From Tetragenococcus halophilus subsp. flandriensis (GTDB lineage Bacteria; Bacillota; Bacilli; Lactobacillales; Enterococcaceae), in the NCBI RefSeq assembly GCF_030161475.1, contig NZ_BSUG01000002.1:1-64000 (forward strand): 64,000 nt of DNA. Direction: 5' to 3'. Each line of letters begins with the position of its first letter. The stretch's first letter is position 1. A model generated the notes under the pieces. It was not told where the DNA came from and did not search any database. It saw only the letters and a list, made by a program, of their open reading frames with translations. Below, piece after piece: positions 33,171 through 42,565 of the stretch. Position numbers and translations under genes: made by a program.

Positions 33171-34893
33171 TTTTTTAGAAACCTCGATACCGATAGCTGA
33201 CTGGGTAGATCGTATTGTTGATTGGTTAACTGAACATCTTGCCTTCTTTTTTTCAATGATTCAAACAATCGGGCAATTTGTGATGGATACTCTATCCAAT
33301 GGACTATCCGTAATTCCGCCAATGATAATGATTTTGCTATTAACGGTAGCGACCTACTTTATTTTTAAAAAACGGTGGCAGATGCCCGTCTTCGTTTTGA
33401 TTGGTTTATTATTTATTTACAATCAAGACATGTGGTCAGATCTGATGTACACATTGACATTAGTCATTTTATCAAGTTTAATTTCTGTAATGATTGGGAT
33501 ACCACTGGGAATTTTGATGGCTAAAAGTAATAAAGTAGAAATTGTCATAAAACCGATTTTAGATATCATGCAGACCATGCCTGGTTTTGTCTATTTGATA
33601 CCAGCAGTCGCCTTTTTTGGCATTGGTATGGTTCCTGGTGTGTTTGCTTCAGTTATTTTTGCTTTACCACCAACTGTAAGATTAACCAACTTGGGAATTC
33701 GCCAAGTGGATGAGGAGTTAAAAGAAGCTTCCGATTCCTTTGGCGGAACGCTTTGGCAAAAACTTTATAAACTAGAAATGCCTCTTGCTAAAGGAAGCAT
33801 TTTTGCTGGGATTAACCAAACCATCATGCTCAGTCTATCTATGGTAGTTATTAGCTCTATGATTGGCGCACCAGGATTGGGACAGGGCGTTTTAGCAGCA
33901 GTACAACGTTCTGAAGTTGGGAATGGTTTTGTTTATGGCGTAGGGATTGTTATTTTAGCGATTCTAATGGATCGTGTGGCGCAACGAATGAACCAACCCA
34001 GTAAAAAACAAGCCAATCTAACTGCCAAAACGACGAAGCGACGTAAGCAATTGATTGGCGGACTTGTTGTTGCAGCAGTTGCTTTGATTACAGTGCTTGG
34101 CTTAACCGCTCCCGGTCGTTCAAATAAAGGCACAATCACCTTATCTTATATCAATTTAGATACTGAGTTGGCTTCGACAAATGTCATTGCTCAAGTTTTA
34201 AGAGACGAAGGATATGAAGTAAATACAATCGCTTTAGATATTCCCGTGATGTGGGAAGCTGTAGCCAACGGCGAAGCTGATGCTATGGTTGGTGCCTGGC
34301 CGGCAACCAATCAAACCCAATATGATATGTTTGGCGGCCAAATGGATAAATTAGGCGCAAATTTAGAAAAAAGCGCCCAAACTGGTTTGGTTGTTCCTGC
34401 TTATATGGAAGATGTTGAAAGTATTGAGGATTTAACCAACCAAGCTGACCAAGAAATCGTGGGCGTTGAGCCCGGTACAGGGACTTCAGACGCTACTGAT
34501 GAAACGATTGAGGCTTACCCGAATTTATCTGATTGGGAACAAATCAATTCTTCAACTGCAGCCATGATTGCTGAATTAGATCAAGCGATTAAACAAGAAG
34601 AACCCATTGTGGTTTCAATCTTTGCCCCGCATTGGATTTTTTCGCGTTATGATTTAACGATGTTAGAAGATCCCAAAGAAACTATGGGAGAACCTGAAAA
34701 TATTGAAACCATGGCACGAGAAGGATTAGAAGAAGACGAACCAGAAGCTTATCAAATATTAGATAATTTTCAGTGGGAAATTGACGATATGCAATCTGTG
34801 ATGTTAGAAATAGAAAATGGTGCTGAACCTGAAGAGGCGGCGCAAAACTGGATTAGTGAAAATCCAGAAAAAGTTGAGCATTGGACTGAATAA
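33163..34893 (+). CDS. opuABC: Glycine betaine ABC permease/binding protein fusion 1 (divergent ligand site)
   Basis: OpuABC/BusAB-type fusion: N-terminal amphipathic region, ProW-like permease with five or more helices (about 60-285; EAA-like loop [25 protein letters not shown] in its family position), a hydrophobic linker helix near 300 and an OpuAC-type binding domain. Alignment with its paralogues puts the start at 33163, where the codon is ATT; that gives 576 residues, equal to transporter 2. The only in-frame ATG is six codons upstream (33145) and lacks a ribosome binding site. In the binding domain GAWPATNQ, VEPGTGT and SIFAPHW replace GAWLPxTH, EPGAGI and GWxPHW/YW, so one cage Trp is Phe. 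No ATPase gene adjoins it. Confidence 0.83.
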   Translation: MINFLETSIPIADWVDRIVDWLTEHLAFFFSMIQTIGQFVMDTLSNGLSVIPPMIMILLLTVATYFIFKKRWQMPVFVLIGLLFIYNQDMWSDLMYTLTLVILSSLISVMIGIPLGILMAKSNKVEIVIKPILDIMQTMPGFVYLIPAVAFFGIGMVPGVFASVIFALPPTVRLTNLGIRQVDEELKEASDSFGGTLWQKLYKLEMPLAKGSIFAGINQTIMLSLSMVVISSMIGAPGLGQGVLAAVQRSEVGNGFVYGVGIVILAILMDRVAQRMNQPSKKQANLTAKTTKRRKQLIGGLVVAAVALITVLGLTAPGRSNKGTITLSYINLDTELASTNVIAQVLRDEGYEVNTIALDIPVMWEAVANGEADAMVGAWPATNQTQYDMFGGQMDKLGANLEKSAQTGLVVPAYMEDVESIEDLTNQADQEIVGVEPGTGTSDATDETIEAYPNLSDWEQINSSTAAMIAELDQAIKQEEPIVVSIFAPHWIFSRYDLTMLEDPKETMGEPENIETMAREGLEEDEPEAYQILDNFQWEIDDMQSVMLEIENGAEPEEAAQNWISENPEKVEHWTE

Positions 34894-34904
34894 GTCGTAA
34901 CGGA

Positions 34905-34944
34905 AAAAAACTGCAGGAATGAAAATTCTGGCAGTTTTTGTTTT
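34905..34944 (+). terminator. Terminator between transporters 1 and 2
   Basis: 15-bp stem AAAAACTGCAGGAAT / ATTCTGGCAGTTTTT with one bulge, followed by GTTTT. Only 22 bases separate it from the next ORF, leaving no room for a normal promoter in between. Confidence 0.75.
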
Positions 34945-34966
34945 ATAAAAATAAGGAGTGTCTAAA

Positions 34967-35008
34967 TTGAATAAAAACCGAATAGAAGTAGTGATTGCAC
35001 ATGGCTGA
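34967..35008 (+). CDS. 13-codon ORF overlapping the start of betaine transporter 2
   Basis: TTG start behind AAGGAG (34953-34958), encoding MNKNRIEVVIAHG and stopping at TGA within ATGGCTGA, an eight-base overlap with the transporter start. The last codons (GTG ATT GCA CAT GGC TGA) align with the end of the ATPase gene (GTG GAC ATA GAT GCT TGA) and with the 16-codon ORF upstream of transporter 1. Confidence 0.55.
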   Translation: MNKNRIEVVIAHG

Positions 35009-36731
35009 TTTTTTACAACAAAAAATCCCGATTGCTCAAGCAATAGATGCGATCGTTGATTGGTTGACTGAACATTTATCTGGTTTTTTTAATCTTTTAC
35101 AAACCATTGGTCAGAGCGTGATGGACGTCTTATCCAATACTTTGGCGGCAATCCCTCCGATATTGTTAATTTTACTAGTGACCCTTGCAGCTTATTTTGT
35201 CTTTAATAAAAAGTGGCAAATGCCTGTATTTGTTTTGTTGGGGCTTGTTCTTATTTATAACCAAGGCATGTGGGATGATCTCATGTACACATTGACGCTA
35301 GTTATTGTTTCTAGTTTTATCGCAATTGCAGTCGGTGTTCCTGTAGGAATATTAATGGCTAAAAGCGATAAAGCCCAAGTGGTGATTAAACCCATCTTAG
35401 ATGTCATGCAGACCATGCCTAGTTTTGTTTATTTAATTCCGGCAGTTGCATTTTTTGGCATTGGCATAGTGCCTGGAACTGTTGCTTCGGTTATTTTCGC
35501 TTTACCTCCAACAGTGCGGCTGACTAATTTAGGGATTCGTCAAGTGGACACTGAACTAAAAGAAGCTTCTGATTCTTTGGGTGGTACAGCGATGCAGAAA
35601 TTAATCAAAGTCGAACTTCCGCTAGCGAAAGGAAATATTTTTGCGGGTATTAATCAGACCACGATGATGGTTTTATCTATGGTCGTGATTGCTTCGATGA
35701 TCGGAACACCTGGGTTAGGTCAAGGAGTATTAGCGGCTGTACAACGCTCGCAAATTGGTTCTGGCTTTATCTATGGTGTGGCTGTAGTGATTTTAGCGAT
35801 TATGATGGACCGTTTCACCCAAAGTCTAAATAAAAACCGTGGAAAAAGTCAGAACGAAATCAAAGTAATGTCCAAGAAAAGAAAAGTATTTATAGGTGGT
35901 CTGACAGCAGCTGTGCTTGTTGTTTTAGCTATTATAGGAGGCGTATCGCAGGGAAGTTCAAATAAAGGAGCTATTACCTTAGCTTATGCCGAACAAGATG
36001 ACCAAGTCGCATCAACCACTGTAGCCGCACAAGTTTTAGAAGAAGAAGGTTACAATGTGACCATGACAGCTTTAGATATTCCAGTAACTTTTGAAGCGGT
36101 AGCCAATGATCAAGCAGATGCTATGTTAGGCGCATGGTTGCCGACAACGCATGAAGCCAATTATGAACAGTTAGGAGACCAACTGGATAATTTAGGTCCC
36201 AGCTTAGATAAACAAGCGCAAAATGGCCTTGTGGTTCCTTCGTATATGGATGTTGATTCTATTGAGGACTTGACAGATGAAGCGGATCAAACTATTACAG
36301 GCGTGGAACCAGGTGCCGGTAATACCGCAGCGGCCAAAGCAACTTTAGAGGCTTATCCTAACTTGGCAGATTGGGATTTGGCTACTTCTTCTGCTGGAGC
36401 AATGACAACTCAGCTTGAAAGAGCGATGAGTCAAGAAGAAGAAGTTGTAGTATCTGCTTGGAGCCCTCATTGGATTTTTTCACGTTACGATGTGAAATTT
36501 TTAGAAGATCCTGAAGGCGGCATGGGGGGTGCTGAAAGTATTGTAACCTTGGCAAGATTAGGTCTAGAAGATGACATGCCCGAAGCCTATCAAATTTTAG
36601 ATAATTTTGAGTGGGAAGTTGAAGATATTGAATCCGTGATGCTAGAAATGGAAGAAGGAGATGCTCCAGAAGAAGCTGCCCAACATTGGATAGATAACAA
36701 TCCAGAAAAAGTGGAAGAATGGGTTGAATAA
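35001..36731 (+). CDS. opuABC: Glycine betaine ABC permease/binding protein fusion 2
   Basis: A 576-residue OpuABC-type fusion, clearly paralogous to the genes at 33163 and 38096. The permease half carries ELKEASDSLGGTAMQKLIKV; the linker helix precedes the binding domain beginning near SNKGAITLAYAEQDDQ. Ligand-site segments are GAWLPTTH, EPGAGNT, SAWSPHWIF and LDNFEWEVED, so all three cage Trp are kept, but the backbone-binding GAGI motif has Asn instead of Ile. It has no strong ribosome binding site of its own, and its start overlaps the 13-codon ORF, suggesting translational coupling. It must borrow an ATPase, most simply the one encoded downstream. Confidence 0.87.
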   Translation: MADFLQQKIPIAQAIDAIVDWLTEHLSGFFNLLQTIGQSVMDVLSNTLAAIPPILLILLVTLAAYFVFNKKWQMPVFVLLGLVLIYNQGMWDDLMYTLTLVIVSSFIAIAVGVPVGILMAKSDKAQVVIKPILDVMQTMPSFVYLIPAVAFFGIGIVPGTVASVIFALPPTVRLTNLGIRQVDTELKEASDSLGGTAMQKLIKVELPLAKGNIFAGINQTTMMVLSMVVIASMIGTPGLGQGVLAAVQRSQIGSGFIYGVAVVILAIMMDRFTQSLNKNRGKSQNEIKVMSKKRKVFIGGLTAAVLVVLAIIGGVSQGSSNKGAITLAYAEQDDQVASTTVAAQVLEEEGYNVTMTALDIPVTFEAVANDQADAMLGAWLPTTHEANYEQLGDQLDNLGPSLDKQAQNGLVVPSYMDVDSIEDLTDEADQTITGVEPGAGNTAAAKATLEAYPNLADWDLATSSAGAMTTQLERAMSQEEEVVVSAWSPHWIFSRYDVKFLEDPEGGMGGAESIVTLARLGLEDDMPEAYQILDNFEWEVEDIESVMLEMEEGDAPEEAAQHWIDNNPEKVEEWVE

Positions 36732-36753
36732 TTTTGAACAACAAACGTTATCG

Positions 36754-36782
36754 TTTGGCTAGATTTTAAAATATGGTATGAT
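36754..36782 (+). promoter_or_regulatory. Candidate promoter of the betaine ATPase gene
   Basis: Extended -10 TGGTATGAT (36774-36782) and weak -35 TTTGGC at 17 bases. A CAAACG-TTAT-CGTTTG hairpin at 36741-36756 overlaps the -35 side and could be an operator or weak terminator. Confidence 0.5.
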
Positions 36783-36849
36783 AAACTCGAACTTAATTAA
36801 TTGATGGCAAATATTCCATTTTTCAATATAGAAAGGAAGAGTGATCACT

Positions 36850-38103
36850 TTGAGTAAAGTTCGAGTAGAACATCTGACTAAAGTATTTGGTCGAAGAACC
36901 CAACAAGCACTTGATCTAGTAAAAGAAGGAAAATCAAAACAAGATATCCTAAAAGAAACGGGCGCTACAGTTGGTGTGCATGACGTTAGTTTTAATGTAG
37001 AAAATGGAGAAGTCTTTGTGATCATGGGGCTATCTGGAAGTGGGAAATCGACTTTGATTCGTCTGATTAACCGTTTGATTGAACCGACTTCAGGTGAAGT
37101 TTATATCGATGATCAAGAAGTATCCCAGATGTCGAAAGAAGATTTACGTGAAGTTCGTCGTAGCAAGATGAACATGGTTTTCCAAAACTTTGGTCTTTTC
37201 CCCCAACGGACGATTCAACAAAATACCGAATATGGTCTTGAGATACGAGGCGTGGATAAGGAAGAACGCCGGAAAAAAGCAGAAAAAGCGCTAGATAATT
37301 CCGGCTTGCTTTCGGTAAAAGATCAATACCCCAATCAATTATCTGGTGGGATGCAGCAACGGGTTGGTTTAGCACGTGCTTTAGCGAATGATCCAGAAGT
37401 CTTGTTAATGGACGAAGCTTTCTCTGCTTTGGACCCCTTGATTCGTCGGGATATGCAAGATGATTTGTTAGATTTACAAGAAAGAGTACAAAAAACAATT
37501 ATCTTTATTACTCACGATTTGGATGAAGCTTTACGGATTGGTGATCGGATCGCTTTAATGCGTGACGGGAAAATTATGCAAATTGGTACCGGTGAAGAAA
37601 TTCTAACCCATCCTGCCAATGATTTCGTTCGTGAATTTACCGAAGATATCGACCGTTCGAAGGTTTTAACAGCAGAAAATATTATGGAACCTGCGCTTAT
37701 TAGTAATGTCGAAACGGATGGGCCCAATGTTGCCTTACAACGTATGCGTAAAGAAGAAGTGAGTATGTTACTAGCTGTGGATAGAAAGCGTCATTTAAAA
37801 GGAAGGCTAACTGCTGAAAAAGCTTTAGACGCTCGTAAAAACGAGAAGCCTCTTAGAGAGGTTGTCGAAGAAAATGTACGAAAAATACAGAAAGATACCT
37901 TAGTTACAGATATTTTCGATATGATTTATAATTCACCGGCACCACTAGCGGTGGTTGACGAAGAGGACCGTGTTGTAGGCGTTGTGGTCCGTGGTAGTGT
38001 GATCGGTGCAATGGCTGATACTGGTGAAGTAGAAGAAAATAAAGAAGAAACAACGAATGAGAACGAAACGACGGAGGACGAAGGAGTGGACATAGATGCT
38101 TGA
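36850..38103 (+). CDS. opuAA: Glycine betaine ABC transporter ATP-binding protein with CBS domains
   Basis: A 417-residue ATPase of the OpuAA/ProV type. Walker A is GLSGSGKST, the signature LSGGMQQR, Walker [14 protein letters not shown], and ITHDLDEA the switch region. Two CBS repeats follow (about 290-395), known in OpuA to sense ionic strength and c-di-AMP. The tail is strongly acidic and Thr/Asn-rich (about 20 residues). TTG at 36850 is the preferred start, giving [17 protein letters not shown] at 36841 is too close to AAAGGAAG. It is the only ATPase gene among three permease/binding genes and its stop overlaps the start of the third by eight bases. Confidence 0.9.
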   Translation: MSKVRVEHLTKVFGRRTQQALDLVKEGKSKQDILKETGATVGVHDVSFNVENGEVFVIMGLSGSGKSTLIRLINRLIEPTSGEVYIDDQEVSQMSKEDLREVRRSKMNMVFQNFGLFPQRTIQQNTEYGLEIRGVDKEERRKKAEKALDNSGLLSVKDQYPNQLSGGMQQRVGLARALANDPEVLLMDEAFSALDPLIRRDMQDDLLDLQERVQKTIIFITHDLDEALRIGDRIALMRDGKIMQIGTGEEILTHPANDFVREFTEDIDRSKVLTAENIMEPALISNVETDGPNVALQRMRKEEVSMLLAVDRKRHLKGRLTAEKALDARKNEKPLREVVEENVRKIQKDTLVTDIFDMIYNSPAPLAVVDEEDRVVGVVVRGSVIGAMADTGEVEENKEETTNENETTEDEGVDIDA

Positions 38104-39823
38104 TTTTTTACAACAACAAATTCCACTAGCCCAATGGATTGATGCCGGAGTAGACTGGGTAACACAACATTTATCAGGGCTTTTTTCCTTCCTGCAAACA
38201 GTAGGGCAGGCAGTAATGAACTTTATGACCAATACTTTGTCAGCTGTTCCTCCCTTGTTATTGATGGTATTACTAGCGATTACAGCTTATTTTGTTTTTC
38301 ATCGTAAGTGGTGGATTCCCATCATCGTCTTTTTAGGGTTATTACTTATTTACAATCAAGAAATGTGGCAAGATTTACTCAATACTGTAACGCTGGTAAT
38401 TATTTCAAGTCTAGTGGCGATTGTTATTGGCGTGCCTTTAGGTATTTTGATGTCTAAAAGCGAAGTAGCCAAAAGCATTATTCAGCCGATTTTAGACGTT
38501 ATGCAGACTATGCCCGGTTTTGTTTATTTGATTCCAGCCGTAGCTTTCTTTGGTGTAGGGATGGTACCTGGCGTATTTGCTTCAGTGATTTTTTCCTTGC
38601 CGCCGACTGTTCGGATGACCAACTTAGGGATTCGTCAAATTTCTACTGAATTAGTGGAAGCTTCAGACTCTTTTGGGGGGACACCTTGGCAAAAATTATT
38701 TAAGTTGGATTTGCCTTTAGCTAAAGGCAGTATCTTTGCCGGTATCAACCAAACAATTATGCTGGCTCTATCAATGGTTGTTATTGCTTCTATGATCGGA
38801 GCACCAGGTTTAGGTGTCGGAGTTCTAGCAGCTGTACAACGTTCTGATGTGGGAAATGGTTTTGTTTACGGTGTGGGTATTGTAATTCTTGCGATTATTA
38901 TGGACCGTTTCACACAAGCAATGAATCGTCCTTCTTCTCAGCAAGGTCAAAGACTTTCTAAGAAGAAAAGGATGGCTATTAACGGAGCTGTAGCTATTGG
39001 CGTTATTTTCTTTGCTGTTTATGGCGTTTATCAAGCTTCATCCGGTTCTAATCGAGGAACAATCACTCTAGGTTATGCCCAACAAGATGACCAAGTGGTT
39101 TCAACCAATGTGATGGCTCAGGTTTTAGAAGAGCAAGGTTACAATGTGAATATGACTTCATTAGATATTCCAGTGGTTTGGCAAGCTGTGGCTAACGGTC
39201 AAGTAGATGCCAACACGGGAGCTTGGCTACCGATCACCCACCAAGCACAATATGAAGAGTTTAAAGATGACCTGGATGATTTAGGCCCACATATTGATAA
39301 AGAAGCTAAGTTGGGGCTGGTTGTACCTTCTTATATGGATGACGTGGATTCTATTGAAGATCTAGATGACCAAGCGAATCAGAAAATCACAGGGATTGAA
39401 CCAGGTGCCGGTATTGTGTCCGCAACCGATGAAACGTTAGAGGCTTATCCTAATTTATCCGATTGGGAGCAAACCATTTCATCAACTGGAGCAATGAACG
39501 CACAATTAGAACGTGCGATTAGCTCAGAAGACGAAATCGTCGTAACCGGTTGGAATCCCTACTGGATATTCCAACGTTATGATTTGAAATATCTAGATGA
39601 CCCTAAAGGAACCATGGGTGAAGCTGAAAGTATTGATACTATAGCGCGTTTAGGATTAGAAGAAGACATGCCTGAAGCTTATCAAATCTTAGATAATTTT
39701 GAATGGGAAGCATCAGACATGGAATCAATCATGTTAGATATTGAAGATGGTGCGGACCCAGAAGATGCTGCTAGTGATTGGATCGATGAAAATCGTGATA
39801 AGGTAGACAGCTGGGTAGAATAA
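38096..39823 (+). CDS. opuABC: Glycine betaine ABC permease/binding protein fusion 3 (canonical)
   Basis: A 575-residue OpuABC/BusAB-type fusion in the normal place behind the ATPase gene, with ATG inside the ATPase stop region. The permease half includes [20 protein letters not shown]. The binding domain has the canonical ligand elements [22 protein letters not shown] and [10 protein letters not shown], so the three-Trp cage and the GAGI backbone site of OpuAC are retained. Likely a high-affinity glycine betaine importer activated by high ionic strength. The strong hairpin at 39834 ends the unit. Confidence 0.92.
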   Translation: MLDFLQQQIPLAQWIDAGVDWVTQHLSGLFSFLQTVGQAVMNFMTNTLSAVPPLLLMVLLAITAYFVFHRKWWIPIIVFLGLLLIYNQEMWQDLLNTVTLVIISSLVAIVIGVPLGILMSKSEVAKSIIQPILDVMQTMPGFVYLIPAVAFFGVGMVPGVFASVIFSLPPTVRMTNLGIRQISTELVEASDSFGGTPWQKLFKLDLPLAKGSIFAGINQTIMLALSMVVIASMIGAPGLGVGVLAAVQRSDVGNGFVYGVGIVILAIIMDRFTQAMNRPSSQQGQRLSKKKRMAINGAVAIGVIFFAVYGVYQASSGSNRGTITLGYAQQDDQVVSTNVMAQVLEEQGYNVNMTSLDIPVVWQAVANGQVDANTGAWLPITHQAQYEEFKDDLDDLGPHIDKEAKLGLVVPSYMDDVDSIEDLDDQANQKITGIEPGAGIVSATDETLEAYPNLSDWEQTISSTGAMNAQLERAISSEDEIVVTGWNPYWIFQRYDLKYLDDPKGTMGEAESIDTIARLGLEEDMPEAYQILDNFEWEASDMESIMLDIEDGADPEDAASDWIDENRDKVDSWVE

Positions 39824-39833
39824 AATAACTTTT

Positions 39834-39863
39834 AATAGAGCAGGCTTCCTGCTCTATTTTTTT
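39834..39863 (+). terminator. Terminator after betaine cluster
   Basis: 11-bp stem AATAGAGCAGG / CCTGCTCTATT with tiny loop and T-run. Confidence 0.88.
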
Positions 39864-39944
39864 AAGCTTTTCTGTCATGATGGCTTTTAATGGACAGATT
39901 TTTTGTTAAAAGTTATCCTTTAATTAAAGAAAGGAGAGGTTTAA

Positions 39945-41036
39945 ATGCCAATTAAAAGAGCGACAAATATTGACAATTTAAATTTTGCTTATACGTTAGG
40001 AAGAGTCTCCTTAACTGAGTTAATTAAACGATTACCAGAAGAACCACGTCGATTTTATATGTTCGGCATACCAAATTATAATAACTTAGGGGATCAAGCA
40101 GTCGCCTATGCAGAAAAAGCTTTTTTCAAAAGAGTTTTCCCCGAAATTACTTATATTGAAATTTTGGAAACACAAACAGATCAAGCAATTAAAGAGCTAG
40201 AATTGATGTTACGTGATAGTGACATGATCGGCTATACCGGTGGTGGAAATATAGGCAATGTTTATTTGGACCATGAAGAACCACGGCGCAAGGTCTTTTC
40301 TACTTTTGTAAACAATAAGACCATTTCTTTCCCGCAATCTGTAAATTTTGAGGATACAGAACAAGGGCAAGAAGAATTAAGAAAGAGCCAAGAAGCTTAC
40401 AATAAAAATCCTAATTTGACAATTGTTGCTAGAGAAACACAATCGTTGGATTATTTTAAAAAGAATTTTGACGCCAATGTGATTTATACTTCAGATATTG
40501 TTGCTTCACTTAAACCAGATCCTTCTGAATTTAAACGTGAGGGGGTATTGTTTATCATGCGGCAAGATTCGGAAAAAGTGGTAAATGAAAAATTGCTAGA
40601 ACAATTAAGCTATAAACTAAATAATGTTGGCGATGAAGTGGCACAAACGGACACCGTTTTACCCTTTAAAGCTTCAGATAGTAATGCGGACACTGCAGCT
40701 GACTTAGATGAAGTACGTATTTCAGAACGCGGCTGGTTGATCGAGCGTAAATTAGAAGAAATTAAAGCCAGTGTAGCTGTCGTAACGGATCGTTTACATG
40801 GCATGATCTTTTGTGTATTGACCAAAACGCCTTGTTTGGTATTTGATAATAGCTATGGTAAAGCCAGTGCCTCTTATTATAACTGGTTTGAAGATTTGGA
40901 TTATATAAAGCACACAACAGAAAAAGATCCAGATAAATTAGCACCTATGATTGAAGAATTAAAAGGTTACGAACATTCTTATCTACATGAATTTACGCAT
41001 AGCTTTGATGAATTAATCGATTTGATCAAAAAATAA
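39945..41036 (+). CDS. Polysaccharide pyruvyl transferase family protein, copy 1
   Basis: A 363-residue protein of the polysaccharide pyruvyl transferase family (CsaB/EpsO/YxaB type). GNYNNLGDQAV-like start (here PNYNNLGDQAVAYAEKAFF), GYTGGGNIGN and VVTDRLHGMIFCVL are conserved elements, the last carrying the Arg-Leu-His signature. Members transfer pyruvate ketals to wall polymers or exopolysaccharides. No obvious polymer genes adjoin it; the capsule locus lies 9 kb away. GAAAGGAGAGG precedes the ATG. The next gene is a paralogue of equal length. Confidence 0.78.
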   Translation: MPIKRATNIDNLNFAYTLGRVSLTELIKRLPEEPRRFYMFGIPNYNNLGDQAVAYAEKAFFKRVFPEITYIEILETQTDQAIKELELMLRDSDMIGYTGGGNIGNVYLDHEEPRRKVFSTFVNNKTISFPQSVNFEDTEQGQEELRKSQEAYNKNPNLTIVARETQSLDYFKKNFDANVIYTSDIVASLKPDPSEFKREGVLFIMRQDSEKVVNEKLLEQLSYKLNNVGDEVAQTDTVLPFKASDSNADTAADLDEVRISERGWLIERKLEEIKASVAVVTDRLHGMIFCVLTKTPCLVFDNSYGKASASYYNWFEDLDYIKHTTEKDPDKLAPMIEELKGYEHSYLHEFTHSFDELIDLIKK

Positions 41037-41096
41037 AAAGTTGTTGATGTTGACTTGTCTACGGACAGTTACCTTCAAAGAAGGGAAGATCTCAGT

Positions 41097-42188
41097 ATGA
41101 CAGTAAACACCTTAGCGGAAATAACAAATTTAAATTTTGCTTACACCATAGAACAACTTTCTTTAACCGAGCTTATTAAGCAGTTACCGGAAGATCGACA
41201 ACGCTTTTACATGTTTGGCACGCCTATTTATAATAATTTAGGTGATTTAGCGATTAGTGAAGCACAGAAGCGCTTCTTTGTTGAAAATTTTCCAGAAATT
41301 GCCTATATTGAAATTAACGAACCACAGACAGAACAGGCGATTGAAGAATTATTACCACTGTTGCGTTCTGATGATATGATTGGTTATGTTGGCGGTGGAA
41401 ATATTGGCAATTTGGACATTACGCATGAAATTGTTCGTCGCAAAGTCTTTTCTACTTTTGTTAACAATAAGACGATCTCTTTTCCGCAGTCTGTCTATTT
41501 TGAAGAAACAGAAGAAGGACAAGCAGAACTGTGCAAAAGTCAGGAAGCTTATAATAAAAATTCGAATTTAACCCTAGTTGCAAGAGATACGCAAACGCTA
41601 AGTTATTTCCAAAATCATTTTAAAGCAGATGCTATTCTTACGACAGATATGGTTTTATTATTACAAGAAAAACTTTCTGGAACTAAGCGAGATGGTGTAC
41701 TGTTTATCATGCGAGAAGACGCGGAAAAAGTTACATCAGATAAGCTGATAGAGCAGTTAACTGCTAATTTAAAAAGCATTGGGGATAAAGTAGAAGCAAC
41801 AGATACCGTGCTTTCCTATAAAGCTTATGATGTAAAATCGAAAAATAATCCTTCGCTTGATATTGTAAGAATATCCGAACGTCATTGGTTATTGTCACTT
41901 AAATTAGAACAGATCAAAGCCAAAGAAGTGGTAGTAACGGATCGTTTGCATGGCATGATTTTTTCGGCGATTACTCAAACACCATGTCTTGTATTTGATA
42001 ACAATTACGGCAAAGCAAGTGCTTTTTACTATGATTGGCTGCAAGATTTGGATTACATTCAGTACACGACAGAAAAAGATCCGAAAAAATTAGCAGCCAA
42101 GGGGAATGATTTGAAAAAATACGAGCATTCAGATACACTTGATTTCTCGCATAGTTTTGATGCTTTAATCGATTTGATTAAAAAATAA
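41097..42188 (+). CDS. Polysaccharide pyruvyl transferase family protein, copy 2
   Basis: 363 residues, exactly as long as copy 1 and colinear with it, sharing FVNNKTISFPQSV, GGGNIGN, VVTDRLHGMIFS and the C-terminal SFD-LIDLIKK ending. The initial ATG at 41097 follows AAGGGAAG and matches the paralogue's start; a TTG-initiated extension upstream is not conserved. A tandem duplication whose two products have diverged, perhaps in acceptor specificity. The GlsB-like gene follows 21 bases later. Confidence 0.77.
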   Translation: MTVNTLAEITNLNFAYTIEQLSLTELIKQLPEDRQRFYMFGTPIYNNLGDLAISEAQKRFFVENFPEIAYIEINEPQTEQAIEELLPLLRSDDMIGYVGGGNIGNLDITHEIVRRKVFSTFVNNKTISFPQSVYFEETEEGQAELCKSQEAYNKNSNLTLVARDTQTLSYFQNHFKADAILTTDMVLLLQEKLSGTKRDGVLFIMREDAEKVTSDKLIEQLTANLKSIGDKVEATDTVLSYKAYDVKSKNNPSLDIVRISERHWLLSLKLEQIKAKEVVVTDRLHGMIFSAITQTPCLVFDNNYGKASAFYYDWLQDLDYIQYTTEKDPKKLAAKGNDLKKYEHSDTLDFSHSFDALIDLIKK

Positions 42189-42209
42189 AACAGAAAGGAG
42201 AGATTTACT

Positions 42210-42452
42210 ATGAGTTGGTTATGGACAATTATTGTTGGTGGTGTGATCGGCGCGATCGCTGGCGCTATTGCTAACAAAGGTGAATCAATGGGCATTATCT
42301 TTAATGTGATTGCAGGCCTTGTTGGTTCCTCACTTGGACAGGCACTTTTTGGAAGTTGGGGACCTGCGATTGGTGGAATGGCAGTCATTCCTTCGATTAT
42401 TGGCGCGATCATTGTGGTCGCTGTCGTATCATTTTTCTTAGGTAGAAGATAG
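42210..42452 (+). CDS. GlsB/YeaQ/YmgE family membrane protein
   Basis: An 80-residue protein with three helices and many Gly and Ala residues: WTIIVGGVIGAIAGAIANKG, IIFNVIAGLVGSSLGQALFG and AIIVVAVVSFFLGRR. This matches the transglycosylase-associated GlsB/YeaQ family, often induced by stress and located with Asp23/Gls24 genes in enterococci. AAAGGAGAG precedes the ATG. Close behind the pyruvyl-transferase pair, suggesting a shared stress-related transcript. Confidence 0.85.
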   Translation: MSWLWTIIVGGVIGAIAGAIANKGESMGIIFNVIAGLVGSSLGQALFGSWGPAIGGMAVIPSIIGAIIVVAVVSFFLGRR

Positions 42453-42457
42453 ATAGT

Positions 42458-42497
42458 AAAATCGTCTTGAGCAGTTTTTTGCCAAGACGATTTTTTT
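42458..42497 (+). terminator. Terminator after GlsB-like gene
   Basis: 11-12 bp stem AAATCGTCTTG / CAAGACGATTT followed by T-run. Confidence 0.85.
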
Positions 42498-42565
42498 ATG
42501 TAAAAAAATTTCTCACGCTATTTTTGCGTACTTATTAATAAATGAGTTTTAATAGGAGGCGCAAA

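Noticed and set aside
42059-42412. 117-codon minus-strand frame opposite the GlsB-like gene
   Set aside because: Shadow of two well-supported plus-strand genes with no start signal of its own.
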